64,000 bases of DNA from Amaurobius ferox (GCA_951213105.1 OX578144.1:87061015-87125014), one strand, 5' to 3'. Counted from the stretch's first letter, positions 24,181-36,699 are shown. The notes: generated by a model not told the origin, from the letters alone. Numbers and translations are program-made.

Positions 24181-25440
24181 CTGCCTGAGACGGAAATGAA
24201 GCTAATCCGATAATTTTCTATGAGCCAGATGACATGTCGAATGGTCAAAGATAGTTTAAGTTTTAGACAAAACTGAATATGCCTGGAATTACGACTTGTC
24301 TCGAATCGTGCATTTCATATTGTTTGTGAAACCAGAAAAGCAGGCATGTGCATTCGTCACAACTTACCACTCTAGTTGTGTATTATTAAACATTATTTAT
24401 TTGAAATTGAACTGCATGCAGATAAGCTTATTACGTTCGTTCAGATAAGACTTTCTTCATTTAATTTTCAGGTTAAGAATCATTTCAGAAATGATGCTAT
24501 TGATAACTTATAGAATGAAGTTTCATTTTTTGACCATTGGGATGTATACAAATCTTACAAACTGAACTTTTCTCTTCCAAACATATCAAATATTAATATC
24601 CACTTCTTTATCATTCCACATGGTCGCAAAACGAATCAAATCATAAAAAATTGACTGGTCGGAAACAGACTAAAACAAAATAATTCGTCTCTGACGTTTT
24701 CATCCTGAGACAAGTCGCCGCTGTCAGTAACGTCTCTTCAGGTATGCGGCCAGGATTACTAAGGAACTGCATATATTTATTCTATAAGTCTATTCCGTAA
24801 TTCCACTTTGTCCTCTTGACTATAAATTGACGTACTTAATGACATTATTAGTAAAACCTTATTTCCTAATCGGTTGCTAACATTTCAAAACGTAAAATTA
24901 CAATAATGTTGAGTGTTTTGAATCTCTAGGATTTATATCTTTATCAACTGTTGTATATATTACGATAAATATTCCTTTTTTCCATAGAATATCCAAGCTT
25001 CATATTTTCAAAAAATATTTTTTTTGCAATGTGAAAAATCACCGAATGGAAATTTATGGCATATCCTATTGTTTGTTCTAAATGTTCTATTTCGGTATGT
25101 CACTAGCAAACATTTGAATTGGAGAATTTTTTCACTACTTTGATTGCATTCGTTTAAGCAGCAGGCGACTAAATTATCATTGCCTGCTATAAGTAAGCTA
25201 GCAGGCGCATAATTGTGTTCATTTGCTTAAAAAATGCGATTGCGAAATGAAAAAAAGTGATTGCTAAACTAAGTGACACTAGCCTGCAGATAATATCCTG
25301 AAAATAATATGCTATCAAAAATGCAATAATCAAGTAAAATTAATTTTGAACAAATTAGGAATTTGTACTACCAAAAGGAAGAAAAGAAATTAATCTATTA
25401 GAATACACAATTTAAGAAGATGCAGTTCAGCTATAGCATT
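24181..25440. other. Unassigned AT-rich sequence
   Basis: Nothing recognisable. A short imperfect local repeat of a gcaggcg-type word occurs near 25160-25280. Confidence 0.4.
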
Positions 25441-25441
25441 T

Positions 25442-26560
25442 TTACTTTCCCTGCAATACATGGTAATGTATAGGGAAATTATTGGAATCATGCCGAAAAT
25501 CGCAACTCGAGTTTTCGACGGATCTACACATGTCGAGACATACGAGAAAACTATTTTTTGCGTAACGTCTTTGTGTGCGTCTGAGTGCCTGTCTATGTGT
25601 CTGTGTGTCAGTGTGTCTGTGTATCTGTCTGTGCAGATTTTGTATCCACTCTAACTAAAATGTAATTGACCGAATTTCATAAAATTTGGTATGTAAGTCA
25701 CTTGTGAGCGAATCTGGTGCTGATTAGTTTTGGGCACAATTCGAGATAAAAGAACCCGACTTTTTATGCGAAATGGCCCACTCTAGTTTGTTTCCTCTCA
25801 AGCTGAGAAACTAATGGACCGAATTCCTCAAAATTTGGTAGATAAATCACTTGTAGGACACCCTGGTGCTGATTAGATTTTGGTATGATTCGGAAAAAAT
25901 AACCTGCCTTTTTTGCAAAATGGCCTGCAAAAATTTCCAAAATCTAAAATAAAAAAACTACGTATGCTCAAATATATCCATCAAATGCTTGTTTAGTACG
26001 TAATTTTTAACGAAGAAAAGAATAAGACCAAACCCATTACACTAGGACTAGCCGTTCTCGAGATATTTTAGTTTTTTCGTATTTTCTGTACGCCACCTTT
26101 GAAAATAAGTCCAGTTAACAATAGAGAACAAAAATTGAATTAAAAGTGAATTAAATGCAATTAAAATAAAGAGAACGTGAATATAAGTCTGCAGGGAAAG
26201 TCATGTGCTGCCCACATCAGATTTTTGTTTTAATTATTGAGTAAAGCCACGAAGGGTGTTCCAAATTGAGATATATTTTGGATGGAGTTGCATTGTCTCT
26301 CTGTAATATATATTTGCTCCTAAATAAATAAACCCGACGCAAGAAAGTCTCTTTCTCAGAATGTATTGAGATATATTAGGATCGGAATTTTGCATTCAGT
26401 AGAAATTCTTCTCTGTCATGATTTTAATAATCTGTGATTATTTTAAGATGGCTTGGAAACGTCTAGTTCCATTATTTATAGTTTTTATTTGAAATATACA
26501 GCATAATATTTTTTTTTCAATTAATTTATGATTCTGATATTATATTTGTGCAAAATATAT
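25442..26560 (+). repeat. Diverged X2-W repeat outside the units
   Basis: 25442-26226 parallels the X2 part of the units (1049-1698). It has the same cttccctgcaatacatggta opening, ctggtgctgattag blocks, a ctcgagatatttt block and the gtcatgtgctgcccacatca end. It is followed by a W-like block (26240-26560) with tctctgtaatatat and ttttaataatctgtg-type matches to 2150-2320. The order X2 then W is the same as in the units, so the pair belongs to one old composite family. Non-coding. Confidence 0.6.
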
Positions 26561-26659
26561 GTTTATAAGCTGATTGTGTGAGCGTCTATTTACTCATGAA
26601 CTTCAGTAACTGTCAACTTGTCAGCTATCAACTGGAGTTTTTAAATTTGGGGCGGTAAC

Positions 26660-27540
26660 GGCTGGGACGGACTGCTCAGCAAAATATAATACATTCAGAA
26701 GGGATATTTTTAAAATTAGCACAGTACTACAGTAATTTATTATACATGAAAACTTAAAACTTCGTCGAAATATAAATCGTCTGCTTCTCCTTGTGATATT
26801 AAATATTTCATTCATATCACTTATATTCCAGACTACAGACCTGAATAATTTTGCATGAAAAAAAGTCAGCAACTCTTATACAATTCATCTTACAATCGCT
26901 TGATTTCTATACATCCTGCATGCTATAGAAATTAGGCTTTGTTATAGGAATAATCAGAGTGTAGTGATTATCTAAAAATAAAGAAAATTATAATTGCGTA
27001 AGCACAGAATTTAAACACACGTGATAATAGGCAAATATAAGGCGATCTTATGACTAATGCAATACTAAAATTTGAATGTAACTTTAACTATAAATTTAAA
27101 AATTCCTTAAATATCACGAACGTTACATACGGATCACTGGCTACTTATCACGATCTTTACATCACGATCTTTACATACCAAATAATGAATGCCATTTTTT
27201 ACCTTGCAACGAGTCACATGATCTCTTCATATATTGTGGGGGCAAATAGTATTAATTCAATTTTCATTTAAAAAACTACCTAATATATTTTGCTGAAAAC
27301 TTTTTTTCAACATTTTTTATGATAAATTGAATATTTTCTAAAATTTTTGATTCAATTTGTTAATTTTGACTTCTGTTAAAAATGTTTGAAAAATCAGATG
27401 TCCCACAGACCGTTTCAACAATATACTAACATCTCATTTTGATAAAGTTATTTTTATGGCAGGACATGCAGACAGACAGAATGACCAAATCCATAAACAC
27501 TTTTCAACTCTGTTAGAAAATGTTAAAAGGGTGTTTTTTA
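26660..27540 (+). repeat. Repeat family Y, intact-looking copy
   Basis: It aligns by shared blocks with 31443-32280 and, in reverse, with 6560-7440. The blocks include cttaaaacttcgtcgaaa, catcttacaatcgcttgatt, agaaattaggctt, tcacatgatctcttcat and a cagacagacagaatgaccaa end. The uninterrupted stretch acagtaatttattatacatg at 26730-26750 is the empty-site counterpart of the Tc1 insertion at 30149. No conserved frame was seen. Confidence 0.68.
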
Positions 27541-27559
27541 AGTTCCCTATTTTATTATT

Positions 27560-28110
27560 TGCATGTAATTTAATACATGACAGAGAACAACGTACCAAAT
27601 TTAGACTTTCTAACTTAACTGGTTCTCGATTTAATCCCCAAAATGAATACACTGTTACGGCAGGGCTCTATGCGATCTGGCATAGTATAAGGGGAAAAAT
27701 AAAAAAAACATTCTTCAAAAGGCAGCAATATATCAAATATGATTTTTTAAGTACTCCTGATCTTGAGTTATTCTCGGGAAACAATTACATTCCTATCGTG
27801 GGAACAGAACGGGGTAGCCCGATAAGATTTAAAATTGCAATAATTAAAGTATACCACTAAAACCAACGGCATCCCAAATTTGGGGCTGCTCCTTTTCTCG
27901 AATTATTTCCAAGAAAAATATATTTCTATCACGGCCTAAAATGGGCTAGTCGATAAGGTTTAAAATCCAAATAATTCACATATACTTCAAAAGACAGAGA
28001 TGTACGAAATTTGAACAATCTAGCTGTTCTGATTCTCGAGAAAATTCCAAAAAACGAGTACATTTATTTTTCGGGCTCAGAACGGGCTTATTCGATAAGG
28101 TTGAAAGTCG
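27560..28110 (+). repeat. Degenerate tandem repeat, period roughly 120-160 bp
   Basis: About four imperfect repeats share the order acgtaccaaattt, ctggttctcgat, a acgagtacattt/acaattacattcctat-type block, gaacggg-tagccc/ggcttattc and gataaggtttaaa. A weaker copy may exist at 29160-29310. The 134-codon frame running through it (27456-27860) matches no family and starts in the Y repeat, so I regard it as spurious. Confidence 0.5.
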
Positions 28111-28229
28111 ATAAGATTAAAATAGATTCGATAAGAATTAAAATCTACTATACAATACAAAGACATATTAAATTCCATGCTACTGTGATAAATTCAACTT
28201 GGTTAGTTAGGGAACTAAATATTTGAAGA

Positions 28230-30009
28230 CGGTTAGAATATGTCACCCTCGGTGGATAGAGACAAGAAATAGGATCTGTAATTTAGGGATGGAAATTTTA
28301 TTAACTCAGTTTCACACAACAGTTTCTATGCTACTTTTGTATGTATATATAATATTGTATTTGTGTATAATTGTATTTATATATATGGATCAAATATATA
28401 ATCACATGGGGATTAAAATTGTATAATAGATCAATTCATAAATTTAGCAGGCAGTCACAGACGACTCAGGGATATACACTCACACGCTCGCACCAAGTTG
28501 CTGATTATGCGTCTATGCTGCGGCTGCCATTATATAATAACAACTTTAGGCATATACATATTACACATCTTGAACTATTAAGCATCCGATTCTGAACCCA
28601 TTCCGAACCCAATCCCGACATATATGACATTTTCACTCGACATATCGCGGCATACTACATTTGATTTTCCAGCAGTGGGACTAGAAATGACTCTACGCAA
28701 ATTCGCTAACCGAATTCGGTTTGCAGTTTGTCGTTAACCCAGTAACGATGTTTCACAAAAACTGAGACTAATCAATATCAGAGCTGCACATGAAGTTGTT
28801 GAGTATGTCCTAACTATCTAACATAGTAGCATGGCTTGTCGAGTATATCCTAGCAATCCTTCACTGGCTACCAAAACTAACCGAGCTATGACTAAACACC
28901 CGAAGCCTTTTTCAATGCTCTTATCAGAATTCATGAGGCTCTTATCAGAACTAGCATAGCTTTTATAAAGATAACACTAATTGCCGATTCAACAGCGTTA
29001 AACTACTACCCTAGTAATACCCCCTTCCGGCATGCAATTACAAGCTATGTGGTAATCCAAACTACTTCAGTGCAGCACGCGGAACTACAAGTTAGGGAAA
29101 TCCTTAAAGCATTAGGTTAGTACGAGAAACGAAAGTCGACCTGTGCAAAACTTGTGTCCAGGAACGTTTTATTTCTATGCCGGGCCACGGACAGATTGGC
29201 CCTTTTAGCTTGAAATTCAAAAGGATTCAAATAGACCACAAGAAACAGCATCACACAAAATTTGATGTTACAATGATAAAAGGAACTTGATTAATTAGAT
29301 TAGTTGATTGTGTGTTAGTTAGGTTTTGTGGCACAAAATTCAAACAGGATATGCTGCGCCAAACACATAGTAAAAAAAAACAAATTATTTAAGAGTAAAA
29401 TACAATAACAAGTGTATAATATAAAATATTCCAAAATGTACACAAAATAACATGACATTGTAAAATATAAAACCAGTTGATAGATGGGGTAAGGATGATA
29501 CAAAGTGAGGTAAAATATTATATATGATAAAAAAAATCCTGCATCCAACAAAAATGAAAACAGGTTAGGATGAGGAGTTTCTCTTTTCAAGTTAATTAAT
29601 GTAATGCCAGAAGTCCTGAAGTGTTTAAGACGATGATGTCTGCAATTAGTGCGCTCGTTTAAAAAGTGTTTTACACTCACTGATGTTTGAAACCAGTACA
29701 AGAAGGTTCATTTTCACCAATAAGCAAATGCCTGTGGTTAAAACGTGTGTGACCCACGGTAATAACGCAAGCGAGTTAAGATAACATCAAGTTTCCTACA
29801 CTGAAAACTAGTCCACTTTTGTACTAAGGACTTTATTTCTTGCAATTTATGTTGAGTTTGCTGATTCCATGAATGTTGCCATTTATCATATATTATTTTA
29901 CTAATAGTTGATACATGGCTACAGTAGTAAACTAATATATGATAAATTAATTAGGATCTCAAAATTTGCATCACACTGACAATCAAGCAAGCAAACAAAG
30001 ACCAGATCA
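28230..30009. other. Unassigned sequence
   Basis: No domain recognised. A 128-codon minus-strand frame (29315-29701) is rich in Y, L, F and I with hydrophobic runs typical of AT-rich DNA and has no family resemblance, so I do not call it. The region 28600-29100 is slightly less AT-rich but also unassigned. Confidence 0.4.
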
Positions 30010-30148
30010 AGTTAAACAAGCAAGATCAATTATGCGTAAAGCATTGATTATAAAACATTTTTCAACTGAAATGCAATTTTATTTAAACATCTCCAAAGTG
30101 CAATACTTTCAGCACTCCTATATTTAAAAATGTTAGTCTACAATAATT

Positions 30149-31442
30149 TACACTATCCGACATAGAAAAAACAACATCATGAAGCTTTGACCGTATAATT
30201 CTGCAAAATTGCGAGACAACGCATCTATCGATGTATGCAGATGATCTGAAATACAAGTAGGTCACGAGGTAGAGCGACATAAAATGGATGGAAACGACAA
30301 TTGAGCCAACAGTTGTTAATGTCTGTCGTCTACGGAAACCTGTTTTTCGTTTCAGAAGACACCTGTTGTTAAAGAGATGCCTGGTCGACGATGCCGAAGT
30401 CCGTTTTAGCATTTGAACGATCCTGCGAGGGGATTCATTTTAGGCCTACGTACGGCTGGGTGGTCGTACCGGCGTGTCGCCGTTGAAACTCGGGTAAATG
30501 AGTCCACTGTGCAGAGGATTTGGAGAATATTGAAGAAGGGTATCTGAATCTTCGCAGTGATACAGGTCTATCCAAACATACGTCAGCAAGCGTTGATCGA
30601 GGTATTCGAAGGCATACGGTGGAGGCCCCACAAGCGGCGACTGTCGATATTCTGCAGAATTAACAGGGTGCATTGGATGTTCCAATATCAGGGATAAGAG
30701 TTTCTTGACGATTGGCTACCAGCGGCTTGCACTCAAACCGTTCTTTACAAAGACTATCATTGACGACAGGACACCGACGTGAGAGATTGAAATGGTGTCG
30801 GGGCCGAGCCTCATGGACAACAGAATGGGACAGGATAGTGTTCAGCGAAGAGTCTCGATTCTGTTTGTAGAATGACACTCACCGTGTAAGAGTCTGGAGG
30901 TGACGTGATGACAGATCCAATCCAGCTGAAACTGCTGAACGTCATACTGTTCGACAATGTGCATTATTAGGGTTGCCATCAGCTTCGATAGTCGGTTACC
31001 TCTGGTTCGTATCAGAGGCACAATGAAAGCACGACTATATGTGGTTGACGTGCTGCTGTCAGTTTCATTGCTCTACCTTCAGCGTTTTCAAAATGCTGTT
31101 TTTCATCAGGATAATGTGCGATCTCACACGACAACTATCAGCAGACAAGCCTTGAAAGTTATCCAAATGCTTCCTTGGTCTCCGCTGTCTCCAGATCTCT
31201 TACCAATCGAGCATGTATGGGACGTGATTATCCGTCGTTTAATTGTCCTGCCCCCTTCTCAAACAGAAGACGACCTGTGGAAGACTGATCACATTGTCTA
31301 TGTCATTATTTATTGCATCATCCTTCTGGAATTAACATCACTTAGTTTTATATGCCATCTCTGTCTGTGTGTCCTTTAGCATCACACTATAATCGCTGTT
31401 TTTCATCGCATCGCTCTCGCATTTTCTGTATCGGATAGTGTA
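30149..31442 (+). mobile_element. Tc1-like transposon A
   Basis: The ends are inverted repeats: tacactatccgacatagaaa at 30149 and, in reverse complement, tacactatccgatacagaaa ending at 31442. They are flanked by TA as expected for Tc1/mariner. The length of about 1.3 kb is close to the usual size for the group. The interior encodes a broken transposase on the plus strand. Confidence 0.85.
30377..31283 (+). pseudogene. Tc1-like transposase pseudogene A
   Basis: It starts ATG with MPGRRCRSPF and proceeds to RGFILGLRTAGWSYRRVAVE (first helix-turn-helix), then in other frames RLKWCRGRASWTTEWDRIVF with SEESRF, VRVW, FHQDNVRSHT and LPWSPLSPDLLPIEHVWDVI. These correspond in order to the Tc1 DNA-binding and DDE regions; QDN and PIE give the second and third catalytic residues. 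The first, normally D in FSDES, reads E in FSEES. Several stops and frameshifts mean no functional protein can be made. Confidence 0.85.
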
Positions 31443-32280
31443 TTATATTTAGAAACTTAAAACTTCATCAAAAGATCTAATGCTATAAATCATATGCTTC
31501 TCTATGTAAAATCACTGAATTTTTTATTCATATCACTTATTATCCAGAGTCCAGTGTTACAGAATTTTACATGGAAAAAATTCAACAATTTTTATACAAC
31601 TCATCTTACAATCGCTTGATTGGTTTACATTGTGCATACAATAGAAATTAGGCTTCATTGTACGCATAATCAAAGCTTTGTGATCCTTTTAAATAAAAAA
31701 TATTATAATTGCGTCGTCACAGAATTTAGATGCACAAATAATGTGTAAAAATAAAGCCGTTTTATGACGGATGCAACACTGAATAAAAATTTAAGTGGTC
31801 ATTAAACATCACGATTGTTACACAGGGAAATATGGATAACATATTTTATTTTGAAATGAGTCACGTGATCTCTTCATTTAATATGGATGTAATCATCACT
31901 TCAAATTTTATTCAAAAAACGACCTAACATACTTTGCTGAAAATTGTTTTTGCACACGCTACGTGATACTTGGAATATTTATTATAATTTTCGAAGTAAT
32001 TTGTGAATTTTAACTTCACTTAACATATGTTTGCAAAATTATGTCTTATAGGCTTCAATGTATTTCATTTCTTCATCCTGGGTAAAATCTGAAACTAATT
32101 GGGTAATTTTATTCATTTTTCTTCCCATATATCCAATAGACCTTCTCAACAACCTACTAAAATATAATTTTGATAAATCCATTTTTACGGATGTTATCGT
32201 GCGCACATACAGACAGATAAACAAACAGAATGAACAATGTAATAAACATTTTGCAACTGTGTTGGAAAGTGCTAATTAAA

Positions 32281-32695
32281 GGCTGTAATTTTTAAAATAT
32301 ACTAAAAATAATAGACTAGTAAAATATGTTAACATCACCGTTCATATAGTAGCAAATGCATGATTATACTATTTTCTAAAACATCAAGTTTGTTATTGCA
32401 GTCAAATAATTTACTATTTGCTCTATATGGGAGATTTAAGATAACTATGTCGAATTGATAAAATCATTTGTTAGTCATTTATGTTTTGAGGAAAATGTTA
32501 TGTTTTTCTATTATACTAATGACTGTTATTTTTTAATTCTCTGTTAACGTAAACGGATGATACACTTCAGTTGTAGACGAAAATTTTATGTTTCAGCATT
32601 ACAATGAATTGAGCGTTTTCTCGCAAGATTAGAGCTCCTCTACTACAGGCTGACTTATCAAGCATATTGAAGCGCACCATAGCTGGAAGAGCAAT
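32281..32695. other. Unassigned AT-rich sequence
   Basis: No frame or repeat that I can support. Confidence 0.4.
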
Positions 32696-32751
32696 CCATT
32701 AGCATTAGTTCTCTTCGTATTTTCACTTTATTAAGTATTATTGAAATAATT

Positions 32752-32904
32752 ATGGGTGGTTGTTCTGTACCGAACTGCTCTAGTCATTCTAGAAAGGGTT
32801 TTGAGCTATTACGCTTTCATAAAAACGAAAAAAGAAGAAAACAATGGCTAATAAATAGTCGGCGCGATAATTGGATAACCGGTACTGGAGCATACTTGTG
32901 CGAG
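32752..32904 (+). pseudogene. THAP-domain exon, left arm
   Basis: The frame of 51 codons reads MGGCSVPNCSSHSRKGFELL, RFHKNEKRRK, QWLINSRRDNW and GAYLCE. It fits the N-terminal part of a THAP zinc finger: C-x4-C, an R-F-x-x-x-x-x-x-R-x-x-W core and the third Cys in LC. The final His expected in a following H-F is not in this exon, so a downstream exon would be needed. After GAG comes ataagt, one base away from a consensus gtaagt donor, so splicing is probably lost and translation runs into a stop. THAP domains occur in P-element transposases and host regulators; which applies here is unknown. Confidence 0.72.
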
Positions 32905-33918
32905 ATAAGTTTTACAATATTCTAATAGAAACTTCTATTTTTATATACAGTATTTATTTTAAACACTTATTTTATAATTTCTGTAACTGTAATATGGATT
33001 ATTAATGATTTTTAGTTGTTATAGTCTTATCTGAGGGCACTTGGTTTGTAATGTAAACATCACCTTGAATGCATTATACAGTCTTCCAAACCTAGAAGGA
33101 AATAGCTTCAAATTTTACATATATATATTAAAGATTTATTCCTGTTACACTAATATCTTTCAAGTGTTATACACTTTGTTGTATTTTTAGATCATAATGA
33201 ATCACAAAATTGGTGAATTCTACTATCAACAAACTGTCGCCAAGTGGAAAACTTGCCATGTTATAGTAATTATGCAAACATAAGCTAAAATGGTAAATAA
33301 ATCGAAATGCGTTTATCATAAAAGGTTTTTTTAATAGCATGTATGAATGTTTGTCTCACATATTTGAAAGTTTGTTAACTACTTTGTATTTAAAGAGGAA
33401 AATACTAATAATAACCCTACTGAGCTCGGCTTTTTTTCATCAAAGATTTTCAAACAATAGTTGTTCATTAAGTAGCTATTATGATAAACGTATTTCGATT
33501 TATTTACCATTTTAGCTTATGTTTGCATAATTACTATAACATGGCAAGTTTCCCACTTGGCGACAGTTTGTTGATAGTAGGATTCACCAATTCTGTGATT
33601 CATTATGATCTAAAAATACAACAAAGTGTATAACACTTGAAAGAAATTGGTGTAACAGCAATAAATCTTTAATATATATATATAGCTTCAAATTATATAT
33701 ATATATATAATTTGAAGCTATTTTCTTCTAGGTTTGGAAGACAGTATAATGCATTCAAGGTGATGTTTACATTACAAACCAAGTGTCCTAAGATAAGACT
33801 ATAACAACTAAAAATTATTAATAACTCATATTACAGTTACAGAAATTATAAAATAAGTGTTTAAAATAAATAATTTATATAAAAAGAGAAGTTTCAACTA
33901 GAATATTGTAGAACTTAC

Positions 33919-34071
33919 CTCGCATAAGTATGCTCCAGTATCGGGTATCCAATTATCGCGCCGATTATTTATTAGCCATTGTTTTCTTCTTTCTTCGTTT
34001 CTAGAAAAACGAAATAGCCTAAAATCATTTCTAGAATGGTTAGAGCAGTTCGGTGCAAAATAACCATCCAT
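33919..34071 (-). pseudogene. THAP-domain exon, right arm
   Basis: The mirror copy, also 51 codons, reads MDGYFAPNCSNHSRNDFRLF, RFSRNEERRK, QWLINNRRDNW and GAYLCE. A consensus splice donor follows directly (gag/gtaagt). However, the first zinc-binding Cys of the C-x4-C pair is Tyr here (position 4). So this arm keeps the donor but has lost a metal ligand, whereas the left arm keeps the Cys but has lost the donor. Probably a decayed copy. Confidence 0.72.
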
Positions 34072-34120
34072 AATAATTTCAATAATACTTCCTAAAGTGG
34101 AAATACGAATGGAGCTAATG

Positions 34121-35399
34121 CTAATGGTTGCGTTTCCAGCTAATGCTAATGGTTGCGTTGTAAAAGAGTTTCTTGACAGTGACTCTAAAACAAATTAGCC
34201 CTGCTCGTAAGGTACACAGAATCTCAGAGATTCTCAAACTACCAAGTTTATATTTCACCAAGGCATCTTTTATTCATGACATCTATTTTCAATTCACGAG
34301 TATTATGAGTAACACAATGCTATCTTATGTCAACAATAGCTTGAAATACCTCGTGAACATCACCCGTTTTTCCCCAGACTTTAAGGGATTTTTTTAAAGT
34401 ATTTATCCGTCAAAATATTGAAATCGAAAGTATTACGGAAATCAATACTTCCTTTATACAATAGTTAATGAAATTCATAAAAATTAATACACTATGACCC
34501 AAAGGACCTAATGTAACTAATGAAATAACAGCACAATAGACCTCTGGTCGCTGTGCTAGTCTCTCTTTGAACCACTCACATCTAAGTCATGAATAATGAA
34601 ATAATCTATTTTCATTAATTGTTGCTATAAGTTTCAAAAGTCAATATAAATGTTCTTCTTCTTCAGTTTGAAGTCTCTAAAATAGTTTTTGGCAGAAACC
34701 ATTAAAATTACTGCTCTTACCTTGGCTCATTCCCTTTACATGCAGTGCAACTAAAAATTCAAGTTTGTTTAGGATATTATGTTTTGCCTATGAAAGAAAA
34801 GTAACTAATGAATTAGTTATTAATCCATCCCTCATGGGGTGAAGTGAGTATTAGCACTTGAAGTCAGGATTAGCATGTTCTTCGTATGCATAGCAGTGCA
34901 AGCTCAGGGGTTACTTCGTTCTGATTGATCACAGGAAGCTAAAAACTGCAATTTTAATATAAATACATGATGATACTGGCGATGGAGGAGGGGTCATTCC
35001 ATACATTTTTATACACTTCATTTCAAAAATGACTTTAAAGTAAGAATCGTACTACTAGTGTACACAACATTCATGTTCTGGTTTTGAGCTTAGTATGTAC
35101 TCATTAGTATGGAATACTCATGGTAAGACAAAATTGTCTGTATATATAAAAAGTAAATAATATTAAGTAATAAAAAGTAAATAATATTAAGTAATAAAAA
35201 GTAACATATATTATGCCATCGTTGGCATCAGCTATTTCACACTTACCTCAAAATAGACGCGGAACCAGTTCATAAATACTGTTATCTGCAATGACAACTC
35301 GATTCCGATCCTGGAAACGCCCACTTATTGGCAAGTTCTGCCAGTATTAACTTTAAACATTAGACTCCGATATTCATCCCATCTTTCTACTTATAATTT
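34121..35399. other. Unassigned AT-rich sequence
   Basis: A short direct repeat, gctaatgctaatggttgcgt, occurs twice next to the palindrome edge (34115-34160). Otherwise I see nothing except the small tandem repeat at 35148-35206. Confidence 0.4.
35148..35206. repeat. Short tandem repeat, 25-bp unit
   Basis: aaaaagtaaataatattaag followed by taat is repeated twice with a partial third copy. Confidence 0.85.
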
Positions 35400-36420
35400 C
35401 ATGAAAGATAAAGTTTAGGTGTTGAAAAACTCTCGGAGAAGGAGAAATATATATGAAGTACGTTTGAATAAACGATAAATTAAATTATATTCTAGAAGAA
35501 TGGCAAGATCGATAGGGTGCGTGTAAACAAATTCAAAAGTGGGGATTTCTAATAATTGACTTCTTTTATTATTACCTCTTGCACAAATTACCCCGAATAC
35601 ATAATTTATGAATTATGCATAATGCAAATACAATACGCAACTTCAAGGAAGAAATGGGGCAAATTTCGATGAATGTATTTTCTTATATTTGATATTTACT
35701 AATTTCCTCTCCGTTATTGAATCATCAGTGGTGTATATTTTGAGGTGTTAAAAAACGAAGTAAACTCATCTCGGTGGTAAGCTACGATTTGATATATAAA
35801 ACATTCATCAAACTTCTGTCTGGAACGATTTTCAAATGTATATAATCCGTTCGATAAACAGCAGAAAAGAATGTTGATGGCAATAAACTTTAGGATTAAA
35901 TAAGAGAGACAATAGCACCAAAGAAAGAGTCTGTCAATAAATAGTTATTTCATGTGACCCAAGATATAGTTGCGAAAAAATATAATTAGAAAATATGAAA
36001 AGAAAGAACTAGGAAAAGGAGTAAAAGTCATTGGGCGGATTCAAATAATTTTATAATGAATGAATCTATGAAAATATGTGCACAATTTTTGAAAATAGGA
36101 TAGAATCGTTTTCAGAAAGTTTCGTGTCGTAATTCATGACTCAAATTCAAACCAAATTCATATGAAATTCAGGCAAATTAATTCGAACGATATTCAGCCA
36201 AACTAATTAAAAAAATACTAAAAAGAAAAATAGGAAATTGTAAAATTAAGTAAGATATGACACACAACTACAAAATGTAGCAAACAGTTTCGGAAACAAT
36301 ACGAGCTCACCTCATGATCTACATTCAAATTACTTTCGATTAAACTTCCCTGCAGTACATGGTACGTATAAGGAAAACATGGATAATCGTGTTAAAAATT
36401 GGAAAATCGACTGTCATATA
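35400..36420 (+). repeat. Diverged Z-X2 remnant
   Basis: 35590-35780 carries ccgaatacataatttatgaa and gaggtgtt-like matches to 605-790. 36345-36400 carries cttccctgcagtacatggta, matching the X2 opening at 25446 and 1053. The order Z then X2 is the same as in the units, suggesting an ancient paralogue of that segment. The stretch between is unassigned. Confidence 0.45.
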
Positions 36421-36699
36421 AACATCACCTGTGTAAAATATGATTTCACAGTAAAATACATAATATTATAAAAAAAGTATTACTATTGAATATATTGCAT
36501 AATAATTGTTAAATTGTTTTATAATTGTCTTGAGTGTGATCACTAATTATTAGCTATGCTTCATACATAGGTGTAATAATGATGAGTTATTATTAAGTAT
36601 ACTAATTAAAATAGCGGAAATAGTAGTGTGAGAGTAACTCTCATGCGCGACCACTGCAGATGTATTTTGTCAGCATTAAATTTCATGAAATATTTTAAA

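Larger units (their letters stand above)
30010..32280 (+). repeat. Repeat family Y, split by a Tc1 element
   Basis: 30010-30149 resembles the Y end (tgcaattttatttaaacatct, the reverse complement of the unit motif), and 31443-32280 continues with cttaaaacttcatc, catcttacaatcgcttgatt, tcacgtgatctcttcat and the terminal acagataaacaaacagaatg block. Joining caataattta to ttatatttag restores the order found intact at 26730-26750. The Tc1 at 30149-31442 thus landed on a TA within an existing Y copy. Confidence 0.7.
32696..34120. repeat. Large inverted repeat with THAP exons
   Basis: The arm at about 32696-33327 is matched in reverse complement by about 33475-34120, with roughly 150 bp of spacer. 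Similarity runs from cattagcattag at the outer edges to ggtaaataaatcgaaat at the inner edges, and includes the THAP-like exon, the following intron-like stretch and an atcataatgaatcacaaaat block. The right arm has an additional small palindrome with (TA)n around 33664-33720. The arms differ at a visible fraction of positions, so the palindrome is not recent or is not being homogenised. Confidence 0.85.

Noticed and set aside
27456..27860. 134-codon plus-strand frame
   Set aside because: It begins inside the Y repeat and crosses into a degenerate tandem repeat; other Y copies do not preserve it.
29315..29701. 128-codon minus-strand frame with hydrophobic stretches
   Set aside because: Composition is that expected of AT-rich DNA, and there is no recognisable family, conserved neighbour or splice context.
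30083..30685. Minus-strand frames of 109 and 79 codons
   Set aside because: They lie antisense to the Tc1-A transposase remnant and are shadows of it.
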